This document shows, one piece after another, positions 17,944 through 25,374 of a stretch of 42,104 nt of DNA (positions are counted from its first letter, which is position 1; each line of letters begins with the position of its first letter). This DNA comes from DASRJW01 sp964567755. GTDB lineage: Bacteria > Krumholzibacteriota > Krumholzibacteriia > G020349025. A program made the translations under genes and the position numbers. The stretch is from the NCBI GenBank assembly GCA_964567755.1, contig CAZMNW010000060.1, positions 1 to 42,104 on the forward strand. Reading direction: 5' to 3'. Under the pieces are notes generated by a model that was given only the letters and a program-made list of their open reading frames with translations, was not told the origin of the DNA and did no database searches.

Positions 17944-18825
17944 ATGCAGCCTGGTTTTTTCGATCCTCCCGTCGAGCCCGGTCTGGGCCGCGTTCGTTTC
18001 GGTACTTCGTCCTTCTCGGCGCCGGAATGGCTGGGCACCTTTTACCCGCGCGGAACGCGCCCAGCCGACTTCCTTCGTCACTACGCCACCCAGTTCGATA
18101 CCGTGGAAGTGGATGCGACCTACTACCATGTTCCGGCGCCCGCGACCGTGGACGCCTGGGCGGCGAAAACGCCCGCCGGGTTTGTCGTCGCCGCCAAGTT
18201 CCCACGCACGATCGTGCACGCGGGCGCCGGGCCCGATCCCGACCCCGCGCGTCTGTTGCAACGCGACGCCACCTACGCCGAGCGCGATGCCTTCCTCGCC
18301 GTCATGAGCCGGCTCGGCGCGCGCTGTGGTCCACTGCTCTTGCAGTTTCCGCGCTTTCCGTCACTCTTCTTCCCCATGCGCCAGGAGTTCTTCGAGCGAC
18401 TCGAGAGCTTCCTCGCCGACTTGCCGCGCGAATTCACCTATGCCATCGAGATCCGTAATCACGACTGGCTCGATGCGGAGTTTGCCTCCCTGTGCCGGCG
18501 CTGGCAGGCGGCCCTCGTGCTCGTCGACCGTGCCGGGATGCCGCACGGAGCCGACGTAGAAGCGCGGTTCGATCCGTTGACGGCGCCTTTCGCCTATGTC
18601 CGTCTGCTCGGTGACCGCGCGCGCATCGAACGCATCACCACGCGTTGGGAGCGTGAGGTCATCGATCATCGCCCGAGCCTCGAACGCTGGGCCGAACTCC
18701 TGCAGCGCCTCGCCGCCCGCGAGGTCCCCACATTCGTCTACGCCAACAATCATTATGCGGGCCACGCGCCAACGACCATCCGCAGGCTGCAGCAGATGTT
18801 CCGCGCCGGGCTTGGATCCGGGTGA
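17944..18825 (+). CDS. DUF72 (YecE-like) TIM-barrel protein
   Basis: A 293-residue protein of the DUF72/YecE family. The N-terminal signature VRFGTSSFSAPEWLGTFYP is followed by FDTVEVDATYYHVP, then FVVAAKFPRTI, LLLQFPRF, AIEIRNHDWL and a C-terminal VYANNHYAGHAPTTI, all typical of the family. The fold is a TIM barrel; a nuclease or glycosyl-type reaction has been suggested, but no reaction is firmly assigned. The ATG at 17944 was chosen over an in-frame GTG at 17926 because the family starts close to it. It follows sdhB closely but has no evident link with it. Confidence 0.88.
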   Translation: MQPGFFDPPVEPGLGRVRFGTSSFSAPEWLGTFYPRGTRPADFLRHYATQFDTVEVDATYYHVPAPATVDAWAAKTPAGFVVAAKFPRTIVHAGAGPDPDPARLLQRDATYAERDAFLAVMSRLGARCGPLLLQFPRFPSLFFPMRQEFFERLESFLADLPREFTYAIEIRNHDWLDAEFASLCRRWQAALVLVDRAGMPHGADVEARFDPLTAPFAYVRLLGDRARIERITTRWEREVIDHRPSLERWAELLQRLAAREVPTFVYANNHYAGHAPTTIRRLQQMFRAGLGSG

Positions 18826-18885
18826 GATGGGTGCTGGCGTGCTCTGCCGCGGGCGGGAACCGTGTGGCTCCCCGCACGTCCCGCT

Positions 18886-19407
18886 TCACGCCGCGTCGCG
18901 GATCAAGGCGAAGAGCTTCTGGTCCAGCAAGCGCTCGTTCTTGAGCACGCTCTGGCGCAGCGTTCCTTCGCAGACGAAACCCGTTTTCTCGAGCACGCGC
19001 TCGGAGGCGGAATTGCCGGCGAACACGTAGGCGTAGAGGCGCACCAGATCGAAGTCGGTGAAGGCGTAGTCGATCATCGTGCGTACGGCCAGCGTGGCGA
19101 TGCCGCGACCCCAGAAGGGCTCGCCCAGCCAGTAGCCGAGCTCGGCGCTGCGGCGGTGCACGTCCACTTGCAGTTGAAAGCCAATGCCGCCGATCAGTTC
19201 TTTGTCGCTGGCGATGGCGAAGTGCGTTTCCTCATCCTGTGCCAGCGCCGATTCGATCCACAGCGAGGCGTCGCGGCGCGTGTACGGATACGGGAACGCT
19301 TCGCGCAGATTGCGGCTGACATTCGGGTTGTTGGCATACTTCACCAGCGCCTGAGTGTCGCGACGCTCGTAGCGGCGAATCCACCAGTCGCCGATCGCGA
19401 AACGCAC
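18886..19407 (-). CDS. GNAT acetyltransferase (RimJ/RimL-like)
   Basis: A 173-residue GNAT-family N-acetyltransferase using acetyl-CoA, like the ribosomal-protein and amino-acid acetyltransferases of the RimJ/L/YdaF group. WWIRRYERRDTQALVKYANN opens the domain. LGYWLGEPFWGRGIATLAVR contains the acetyl-CoA-binding QxxGxG/A-type loop, and YAYVFAGNSASERVLEKTGF is the usual motif B helix. The frame is open to an ATG at 19479, but that region overlaps a terminator hairpin at 19462-19500. The GTG at 19407 has AGGAG seven bases upstream and gives the normal family start, so it is preferred. Confidence 0.82.
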   Translation of the reverse strand: MRFAIGDWWIRRYERRDTQALVKYANNPNVSRNLREAFPYPYTRRDASLWIESALAQDEETHFAIASDKELIGGIGFQLQVDVHRRSAELGYWLGEPFWGRGIATLAVRTMIDYAFTDFDLVRLYAYVFAGNSASERVLEKTGFVCEGTLRQSVLKNERLLDQKLFALIRDAA

Positions 19408-19461
19408 AGGGCCGCTCCTCGCATCCGCCGACCATTCGCGCTGCGAAAGGTACCAAAATGA

Positions 19462-19500
19462 GACGGCGCGGCGAGGCATGGAAGCCCCCGTCGCGCCGTC
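19462..19500 (-). terminator. Rho-independent-type terminator after the six-cysteine protein gene
   Basis: A perfect 9-base stem, GACGGCGCG / CGCGCCGTC (19462-19470 with 19492-19500), partly extended inside, is followed on the minus strand by TCATTTTGG. It lies 21 bases past the stop of the gene at 19521. Confidence 0.55.
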
Positions 19501-19520
19501 TGGCTCAGAATGGACGCCGT

Positions 19521-20024
19521 CTAGTGGCTGCTATGCTCGCTCGCCATCATGCTGGCGTACTTGGCCTGGAGCGAGGTGATCTGGGCCTGGACCTTGGGAT
19601 CGGCCGACGTGACCACCAGCATGTCGCCGGACTTGGTCGACCCATGGCTCACTTGGGCGCCGGCCTTGGCGCAGCTGCGAATGTCCTGACACAGCGCGCA
19701 CAGCTGCTTGGGCGCATCCGCGTCGGAAAGTGCCATGCACGCCTTCGCCGATTCGCCCATCTTGGCATCGACTTCGTGCAGCAGCTTGACCTTCGCCGGG
19801 TCGGTCACGGTGTGAACCATCGCCATGCCGTTGTCGAGCGTGACGAACTCGGTCTGCATCACCGGCATCACCGTGTCCATGATCGGGATGAAGTTCTTGC
19901 ACATCAGGCACTTGGAAAACTCCGCCTTCATCGCTTCCATGTCCGCCTTGGCGTCGTGCCCGGCCCAGGCCGGCAACGTACCGAGGAATGTAAGAAGGGC
20001 AGCCGCGACGACGATCTTCTTCAT
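19521..20024 (-). CDS. secreted six-cysteine protein of unknown function
   Basis: A 167-residue exported protein with signal peptide MKKIVVAAALLTFLGTLPAWA. The mature part is helical and has six cysteines: C39-x2-C42, C96, C109-x2-C112 and C118. The two CxxC pairs could bind metal or form disulfides; no CxxCH haem motif is present. Met residues are frequent (MDTVMPVMQ, GMAMVHT), which is common in copper-handling periplasmic proteins, but no known copper motif is recognised. The ATG at 20024 follows a perfect GGAGG. The gene stands alone, divergent from the membrane spermidine-synthase-like gene at 20153, and has its own terminator. Confidence 0.72.
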   Translation of the reverse strand: MKKIVVAAALLTFLGTLPAWAGHDAKADMEAMKAEFSKCLMCKNFIPIMDTVMPVMQTEFVTLDNGMAMVHTVTDPAKVKLLHEVDAKMGESAKACMALSDADAPKQLCALCQDIRSCAKAGAQVSHGSTKSGDMLVVTSADPKVQAQITSLQAKYASMMASEHSSH

Positions 20025-20152
20025 AAAAAAAACCTCCGCGAAGGGATTGGGTCGGCTCTCCGTCCATGGAAACCATTTGGCCTGGACGGAAATTCCGTTG
20101 ACGATCATAGTTCCCGGAACGCGAATGTCAACCGCAACGGCTTGGTGCAGCC

Positions 20153-21694
20153 ATGGCGCATTTCGCCCTCTACGCTGTCGTCTCCATCTCCGGCGCCTCG
20201 GTGCTCGCCATCGAGATCCTGGGAACGCGCGTGCTCGGCCCCTTCTATGGTGTGAGCCTCTTCCTGTGGTCCGCGCTCATTACGGTGACGCTTGCCGCTC
20301 TCGCCGCCGGTTACGCGCTGGGTGGGCGCTGGGCCGATCGCGGCCCGCGCCTGTCGCGCCTCGGCGTCCTGTTGGCCGCGGCCGGAGCCTGGATTGTGCT
20401 GGTGCCATGGATGCGAGAACCCCTGTTGCAGGCGGTCGAACCACTGGGGTTGCGCGCCGCAGTGCTCGCCGGCTCGCTGCTGCTGTTCGCGCCCCCATTG
20501 CTGCTTCTCGGAATGGTGAGCCCCTATGCCGTGCAACTCGCCGCGAAACGGCTCGATGCCGTCGGTCGCACGGCCGGGAATCTCTTCGCGGTGTCGACGC
20601 TCGCGAGCGTCGTCTCGGCGCTTCTGACCGGCTTTTTTCTGATTCCGAACGTGGGGGTGACGCGCCTCCTGCTTCTCATCGGCTGTGCCCTCTTCGGGGG
20701 TGCGGCGCTCGCGTGGGGTGCGGACCGACGCGCACGGCTCGGTGGTGCCGTGCTCTTGGTTGCGACGATCGCGGGCGTCGCCTCGTGGCGCGGCTCTGCC
20801 GCCGGCATCGACACGGATTCCGGGGTCCTTGCGCACATCGACAGCCCCTACGCCGAGATCCGCGTCCTCGAACATAACGACATCCGTTATCTCTTGTTGG
20901 ACGGCGGCATCCACACCTCGGTGCAGCCGGGGACGTGGATTTCATCGCATCGTTACGTCGCCGCCGTGAGCGTGGCCAAGCTCTTCTTCCCCCGCCCTGG
21001 GAATTTGCTACTCGTCGGCCTGGGCGGTGGCGCCGTGGTCAAGGACTTCGCCGCCGAGGGTTGGAAGATCGACGCGGTGGAAATCGATGCCGCGGTCGTC
21101 CGCGTCGCCGAGTCGCAATTCGGTCTGCGGCCCGACGAATGTCGCACGTTCTGCATGGACGGCCGGCGATTCCTGCGCGATCACGACACGGTCTACGACC
21201 TCGTCGTCCTCGACGCTTTCGGCAGCAGCTCCATTCCATTTCATCTGGTCACGCGCGAAATGTTCGCTCTCGTGGCCAGGCACCTGGCGCCGCAAGGCAT
21301 CGTCGCCATCAACGTCGAAACGCGCGGCTGGGACGATCCGCTGCTCGGCTCCATCGCGGCGACGCTCGCGACCAGCTTCGCCGAAGTCTTGGCACTGCCG
21401 ACCAGCGAGCCTCCCAACACGCTCGGCAACATCGTGCTCCTGGGAGCGCGTACGCCGCTCCAGTTGTCTGAAGACGCCATCCCGCATCCGCAGGGTTTCC
21501 TGCATGATCCTGCCATGCATCACGTGATCGTGCAAAAGAACCACGCCTGGGACAATCGCTACCGGCCGGAAATGCGCGGCGCCACGATCCTGACCGACGA
21601 CCGCAATCCGGTCGACCTGTGGTCCGAGTCGGTGAACCGTGTCGCCCGCCAATCATTGCACCAGTTCTTCGCGTCGCAAGGCCGGCACTGGTAA
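20153..21694 (+). CDS. membrane-fused spermidine-synthase-like protein
   Basis: A 513-residue protein of the fused-MFS/spermidine synthase family. Residues 1-210 are six or seven hydrophobic helices (GASVLAIEILGTRVLGPFYG at the start is the family signature). The soluble C-terminal part is a spermidine-synthase-type Rossmann domain with LLVGLGGGAVVKDFA, DAVEIDAAVVRVAE, a DGRRFLRD motif and DLVVLDAFGSSSIPFHL, where the acidic residues bind the aminopropyl donor in true synthases. The natural substrate of such membrane forms is not established; polyamine synthesis or methyltransfer are the usual suggestions. Divergent from the six-cysteine gene, with 128 bases between. Confidence 0.82.
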   Translation: MAHFALYAVVSISGASVLAIEILGTRVLGPFYGVSLFLWSALITVTLAALAAGYALGGRWADRGPRLSRLGVLLAAAGAWIVLVPWMREPLLQAVEPLGLRAAVLAGSLLLFAPPLLLLGMVSPYAVQLAAKRLDAVGRTAGNLFAVSTLASVVSALLTGFFLIPNVGVTRLLLLIGCALFGGAALAWGADRRARLGGAVLLVATIAGVASWRGSAAGIDTDSGVLAHIDSPYAEIRVLEHNDIRYLLLDGGIHTSVQPGTWISSHRYVAAVSVAKLFFPRPGNLLLVGLGGGAVVKDFAAEGWKIDAVEIDAAVVRVAESQFGLRPDECRTFCMDGRRFLRDHDTVYDLVVLDAFGSSSIPFHLVTREMFALVARHLAPQGIVAINVETRGWDDPLLGSIAATLATSFAEVLALPTSEPPNTLGNIVLLGARTPLQLSEDAIPHPQGFLHDPAMHHVIVQKNHAWDNRYRPEMRGATILTDDRNPVDLWSESVNRVARQSLHQFFASQGRHW

Positions 21695-21772
21695 TCACTG
21701 CGCCTCGGCCGAGGGGTTCGCGTGGGGATCGCGGGTAACAGGAGATCGCCATCGCAGATCGCCCAGCGCGAT

Positions 21773-22165
21773 TCATTGCGACTCGGATAGTGGCCGAATC
21801 TCACCCGATTCGAAGATTTCGACAGGGTAGCCTTCGAGCTGGGTGGGAATCTTGGCCTCCAGCGCGCGCGTGCGTTGGATCACCATCACCTTGATGCACG
21901 GCCGGCCGTCCGCCGTGACGCCGATGAACGTCCCCACCACACCGGCCAGGCTCATGAGTGCCGGGGTGTGCGCCTCTTGCACTTGCTCGATCGACTTCAC
22001 AGTCATCGCGCTATCCTGTCGGGCGGAATCGGTCGCGTCCTCGCGGTGGGTGGAACTCCCAGCCTCCTCGGGTCTTGCGACTGGCTCGCGTCCACAAGCC
22101 ATGGCCAGCACTGACGCAACCCCGAGACCCGTCCACGTTTGATGCGACGCCCACGGTGTTCGCAT
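21773..22165 (-). CDS. lipoprotein made only of the protease N-terminal domain
   Basis: A 130-residue predicted lipoprotein with lipobox region LASVLAMACG (C24 counted from the ATG at 22165). Residues about 53-125 match the N-terminal, pre-catalytic domain of the serine protease encoded next to it. QVQEAHTPALMSLAGVVGT aligns with AVQDRHTPQLMQIPDVLGT, and the following GV.ADG.PCIKV, LP/IPTQLEGYPVE and SGEIRPL elements line up in order. No catalytic domain follows. It is on the same strand 3' of the protease, with a terminator between them. Whether it inhibits, chaperones or merely derives from the protease prodomain is open; the resemblance itself is plain in the sequence. Confidence 0.7.
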   Translation of the reverse strand: MRTPWASHQTWTGLGVASVLAMACGREPVARPEEAGSSTHREDATDSARQDSAMTVKSIEQVQEAHTPALMSLAGVVGTFIGVTADGRPCIKVMVIQRTRALEAKIPTQLEGYPVEIFESGEIRPLSESQ

Positions 22166-22226
22166 GTGGAATCTCCGTGCTTGCCGAGGCATCGACCGCG
22201 ACCTCGCCAGTCCAACACGAAAGCAA

Positions 22227-22260
22227 GGCACCCGTCCACCACGGGGCGCGGACGGGTGCC
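22227..22260 (-). terminator. Rho-independent-type terminator after the serine protease gene
   Basis: A perfect 11-base stem, GGCACCCGTCC / GGACGGGTGCC (22227-22237 with 22250-22260), with a 12-base loop is followed on the minus strand by TTGCTTTCGTGTT. It lies 46 bases past the protease stop and before the lipoprotein gene, so the lipoprotein probably has its own promoter or depends on read-through. Confidence 0.7.
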
Positions 22261-22306
22261 GTGTGCATCGGGGGTGCGCAGCACACGCTCCCCTTGGCCC
22301 AAGCCT

Positions 22307-23455
22307 CTAGTTTCCGACCATCGTCGCGCCGCCGCCGATCCACGACAACACCTGGCCGATGGGGTTGGCGACTGCGATCGTGCTGCTGCCCGCGAATAGA
22401 AGCCCCACCGCGCGCGGATTGGTGCTCACATCCTGCACCATCAGCGAGCCCGAGTCGCCGCCCGCCAAGAAGCGACTCGCCTTGTTGTTGGCAAGGATTT
22501 GTCCGGTGAACGTCTTGTTGAACGCGGCACCGCCGGCGCATTCGTTATCGTAGGCGATGCTCACTGTCGCGTTGAGACCGCTCACGCTGCTGCGCGAAAG
22601 CCCCGTCGTCCGGCCGCTCTTCTTCACCGCCTGGCCGACGAAGGCCGCGATCGTCGCGGCCGAGAGGGTGCCGACCTCGAGAATGGCGCCATCCGTCCGC
22701 ACCATGCCGGGAATCACGGCGGCAATCGCGGCATCGACGTTGCTACTGGGCAACGACGCCGAACCAGCGAGCGTGGCCACGTTCTGCGCGCTGTTGGCAT
22801 TGCAACCGACATCGATGAGGCCCGGCTGACTGATCGGGTCTCCGTTCGTGGCAACGCGACTATTTCCTCCGGACACGATGTCACTGCGGAATACGTGGTA
22901 GTTGCTCAGCACGTACTGCGTGCCGCCGGACTGCACCAGCGACCCGAGCGTGCCGCCGCAGCAGTAGCCGTTGGCCAGGTCGTATCTCCAACCACCGGAC
23001 GTGCCGAGCTGGATCGGCGGCGTCTGAATGGCCGTGTGGCTCACGCCGCCACCGCCGCCCTTCATCGCCACGATGCGACCGGTCACCAACTGAACCACGC
23101 GCACGCCGTCCACCTGCGCTGGCAAGCGCGATGCTGGGACCTGACGCTCGGTCAGCACCTGAATCACAGCGTCGCCATTCTCGTCGAGACCTGTGGCGGT
23201 GCCGAGGACGTCCGGAATCTGCATGAGCTGTGGCGTGTGGCGATCTTGCACCGCCATCACTTCGAGAACGCGCTGTTGGATCTTGCCCGCGAGCGCGCCA
23301 GCGTCGGCGCCCTCGGTCACGGGCTCTGGTGTCGATGGTGCGCTGGGTTGGTCCGCGAACTCGCTGCAACCCACCCAGACGAGACCGGCGATCGCGATGC
23401 AGGCGAGGAATCGTCCCATCCACGACCAGGACCGGGCTGGTGAGCGATCGTGCAT
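22307..23455 (-). CDS. lipid-anchored trypsin-like serine protease
   Basis: A 382-residue chymotrypsin-fold protease. The signal peptide ends in lipobox VWVGC (C30). An N-terminal domain (about 57-135) contains HTPQLM, VLGTATGLDENG and a LPAQVDGVRV segment. A Gly run (GGGGG, about 133-137) links it to the catalytic domain. The triad is H187 in SNYHVF, D241 in SSNVDAAIA and S335 in GGDSGSLM. A CC pair (165-166) lies before the His. The ATG at 23455 follows AGGAGG by five bases. The N-terminal domain probably acts as a propeptide or folding aid, since it is repeated alone in the neighbouring lipoprotein. Exported proteases of this kind are common in soil bacteria; the substrate is unknown. A CRP/Rex-type palindrome lies about 120 bases upstream. 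Confidence 0.85.
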   Translation of the reverse strand: MHDRSPARSWSWMGRFLACIAIAGLVWVGCSEFADQPSAPSTPEPVTEGADAGALAGKIQQRVLEVMAVQDRHTPQLMQIPDVLGTATGLDENGDAVIQVLTERQVPASRLPAQVDGVRVVQLVTGRIVAMKGGGGGVSHTAIQTPPIQLGTSGGWRYDLANGYCCGGTLGSLVQSGGTQYVLSNYHVFRSDIVSGGNSRVATNGDPISQPGLIDVGCNANSAQNVATLAGSASLPSSNVDAAIAAVIPGMVRTDGAILEVGTLSAATIAAFVGQAVKKSGRTTGLSRSSVSGLNATVSIAYDNECAGGAAFNKTFTGQILANNKASRFLAGGDSGSLMVQDVSTNPRAVGLLFAGSSTIAVANPIGQVLSWIGGGATMVGN

Positions 23456-23572
23456 CACATCCTCCTGGCAAAGGGCCTGAAGTAGAACAAGTGCACAGAT
23501 TCCACGCCCTGCCACGCTACCGCGTCAAGCGGGAACTGTTGCGCAGGCTCCTTTCTCGCCGTCCTTCCCCCT

Positions 23573-23590
23573 TCGTGAAATATTTCACAA
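23573..23590. promoter_or_regulatory. CRP- or Rex-type operator palindrome
   Basis: TCGTGAAATATTTCACAA contains a perfect 14-base palindrome (23575-23588). It matches the CRP/FNR-family pattern TGTGA-N6-TCACA with one mismatch, and the Rex pattern TTGTGAA-N4-TTCACAA with one mismatch. It lies about 118 bases upstream of the protease start and overlaps the last codons of the small gene at 23585. It is AT-rich in GC-rich surroundings, which makes chance less likely. Confidence 0.5.
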
Positions 23591-23905
23591 TCTTGGGCCG
23601 CAAACACGAAGGGCGTCGCGCGGTAGACGCGACGCCCCCCATTCCTTCTTCGTCTCGCTCGGCGAGAGCTCGATGGTGCGTGCTTCCGACACCGTGCAAC
23701 CCGGGATGGAGGGCACGGTGGCCGTGAGCATGACGGTCGCAGTCGACTTCTTTTTGGACAGGTTCTTCACTGTGATGGTGAACTTGACCTTCTGCTCGGT
23801 GGTCGCACTCACGTTGTGGCCGAGTTGGTTCGTCGTCTGGTTCTTGATATCCAGTTGCACGTCCACGTGGGCGCAAAGTCCTCTCCATCGGGCCCGAATT
23901 GTCAT
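23585..23905 (-). CDS. small Ig-like/CARDB-like hypothetical protein
   Basis: A 106-residue predicted protein with no signal peptide. Residues about 13-78 look like one beta-sandwich of the DUF11/CARDB type: VDVQLDIKNQTTNQLGHNVS, then VKFTITVKNLSKKKSTATVM and a strand ending SEARTIELSPSETKKEW. Codon choice is natural for this part. The last 28 codons (Arg-rich) overlap a strong hairpin at 23611-23637 and look less like protein, so the true end may differ or the gene may be decayed. The ATG at 23905 lies 31 bases after the HMG-CoA lyase stop. Function is not recognised. Confidence 0.45.
   Translation of the reverse strand: MTIRARWRGLCAHVDVQLDIKNQTTNQLGHNVSATTEQKVKFTITVKNLSKKKSTATVMLTATVPSIPGCTVSEARTIELSPSETKKEWGASRLPRDALRVCGPRL
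23611..23637 (-). terminator. possible terminator hairpin
   Basis: A perfect 10-base stem, GGGCGTCGCG / CGCGACGCCC, with a 7-base loop is followed on the minus strand by TTCGTGTTTG. It would end transcription from the carboxylase-HMG-CoA lyase operon and the small Ig-like gene, although it lies inside the reading frame of the latter. Confidence 0.45.
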
Positions 23906-23936
23906 TTTAATTTGGCGAAGATTCCCAATGCAGCGA

Positions 23937-24872
23937 TCAGGCGTTGGACTCGGCCGCGTTTTGGCGCCGCCGGCGTGCGGCGACGACCGCCCGCAGCACG
24001 CGCGATGGCAACGGCGCGCCGAGGCGTGCCTCCACCAGGAGGGAGGCGTCGGCCAAGCGCTCGAGGTCCACACCGGTTTCGACGCCCATCCCGTGCAGCA
24101 AGTACACGAGATCTTCACTGGCGACATTTCCGGTGGCACCAGGGGCGTAGGGGCAACCGCCGAGCCCGCCGGCGGCAGCATCGAAGATGTGCACGCCCTG
24201 GCGCAACGCCTGCACCACGTTCGCGAGCGCCGTCGCGCGCGTGTCGTGGAAGTGGAGCGCGATCGCGTCGACGGGAATCGCGGCCAGGACGACCTCCAGC
24301 ACCTGTTCCACCTGGGTCGGCACGGCGACGCCGATGGTGTCGCCGAGCGACACTTCCTGCACGCCGAGCGCGAACAGCCCACGCGTCACTTCGAGCACGC
24401 GCGCGGGCGCCACCGCGCCTTCGTACGGACAGCCGAAACAGGTGGAGACGTAGCCGCGCACCCGGACATTGGCGTCGCGCGCCCGGCGCACGACCGGAGC
24501 GAAGCGCTGCAGCGATTCGGCGATGCTGGCGCGGACATTCTGGATGTTGAACGTCTCGCTGGCGGCGGTGAACACGGCGATCTCGTCCACGCCACACGCG
24601 AGCGCGGCGTCCAGGCCGCGTTCGTTGGGAACGAGCGCCGGATACCGAACGCCGGGACGCCGGCGCAGTCGGCGATAGACCTGATCGCTGTCCGCCATCT
24701 GCGGCACCGCGTCGGCGCGCACGAAGGCCCCGGCCTCGACCACCGTGAGACCTGCGTCGGCTAGCGCCTCGACGAAGCGCACTTTGAGATCGACATCGAG
24801 AGCGGTGGCGATGTTCTGCAGCCCGTCTCGCGGGCCCACCTCGACCAAGGTCACCCGCGGTGGGAGAGTCAC
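23937..24872 (-). CDS. hydroxymethylglutaryl-CoA lyase
   Basis: A 311-residue HMG-CoA lyase that splits HMG-CoA into acetyl-CoA and acetoacetate, the last step of leucine breakdown. Family motifs are clear: EVGPRDGLQN (metal/substrate Asp), FGCPYEG, SLGDTIGVAVPTQVE, HFHDT (metal His) and GLGGCPYAPGATGNVASED, with the catalytic cysteine in the flexible loop. It is a class I aldolase-like TIM barrel. Its ATG overlaps the stop of the biotin carrier gene, so it is the last firm member of the carboxylase operon. Related homocitrate synthases lack the GGCPYA loop, so the call is firm. Confidence 0.92.
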   Translation of the reverse strand: MTLPPRVTLVEVGPRDGLQNIATALDVDLKVRFVEALADAGLTVVEAGAFVRADAVPQMADSDQVYRRLRRRPGVRYPALVPNERGLDAALACGVDEIAVFTAASETFNIQNVRASIAESLQRFAPVVRRARDANVRVRGYVSTCFGCPYEGAVAPARVLEVTRGLFALGVQEVSLGDTIGVAVPTQVEQVLEVVLAAIPVDAIALHFHDTRATALANVVQALRQGVHIFDAAAGGLGGCPYAPGATGNVASEDLVYLLHGMGVETGVDLERLADASLLVEARLGAPLPSRVLRAVVAARRRRQNAAESNA

Positions 24873-25360
24873 GGCGCGCCTTCCTCGACGAGAACGACCA
24901 GAATCGCGCCGCCGGGCACTTGCTCGCCGGCACGCGCTTTCACTTCGGCGACTACGCCGTCGCGCGTCGCCACGATCTCGACTTGCATCTTCATCGCTTC
25001 CATGAGCACGAGCGGCTGATTGCGTGTCACCCGCTCGCCCGGCGCCACGTGAATCGCCAACACTTGGCCCGGCATCGGCGCCTGCAGATCGCCTGCATGC
25101 GCGTCGTCATGCCGCCTGCCGGTGTCCTTCACCTGAACGTGATGGACTCGCCCATCGATCCACAACCAGCGCTCCCTTCCCTGGCGTGCTACCAGGCAGT
25201 GGTGCTGCTCGGCGCCGCGGCGCAGCAAGTAGTCCCCGGGTGCCAGCTCTTCCCAGAGGAACTCCTCCACCCCGCGCGCCGTTTCGAGGCGCAAACACTC
25301 GCCGTCGCGTGATGCCCTGACGTGCAGCACTTCTTCACCGCGTTGGAATACGCGTTCCAC
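24869..25360 (-). CDS. biotin carboxyl carrier protein of acyl-CoA carboxylase
   Basis: A 163-residue biotin carrier. Residues 91-163 are a biotinyl-lipoyl domain with the EAMKMQ motif; K124 carries biotin. Residues 1-90 (VFQRGEEVLHVRASRDGE onward) look like the BT coupling domain that in methylcrotonyl-CoA carboxylase alpha subunits connects the biotin carboxylase to the carrier. The GTG start at 25360 has AAGGAGG at good spacing, and only 14 bases separate it from the stop of the biotin carboxylase gene, so the two look like one alpha subunit split into two chains. The stop overlaps the HMG-CoA lyase start by four bases. Confidence 0.86.
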   Translation of the reverse strand: MERVFQRGEEVLHVRASRDGECLRLETARGVEEFLWEELAPGDYLLRRGAEQHHCLVARQGRERWLWIDGRVHHVQVKDTGRRHDDAHAGDLQAPMPGQVLAIHVAPGERVTRNQPLVLMEAMKMQVEIVATRDGVVAEVKARAGEQVPGGAILVVLVEEGAP

Positions 25361-25374
25361 GGCCCGGCTCCTCC

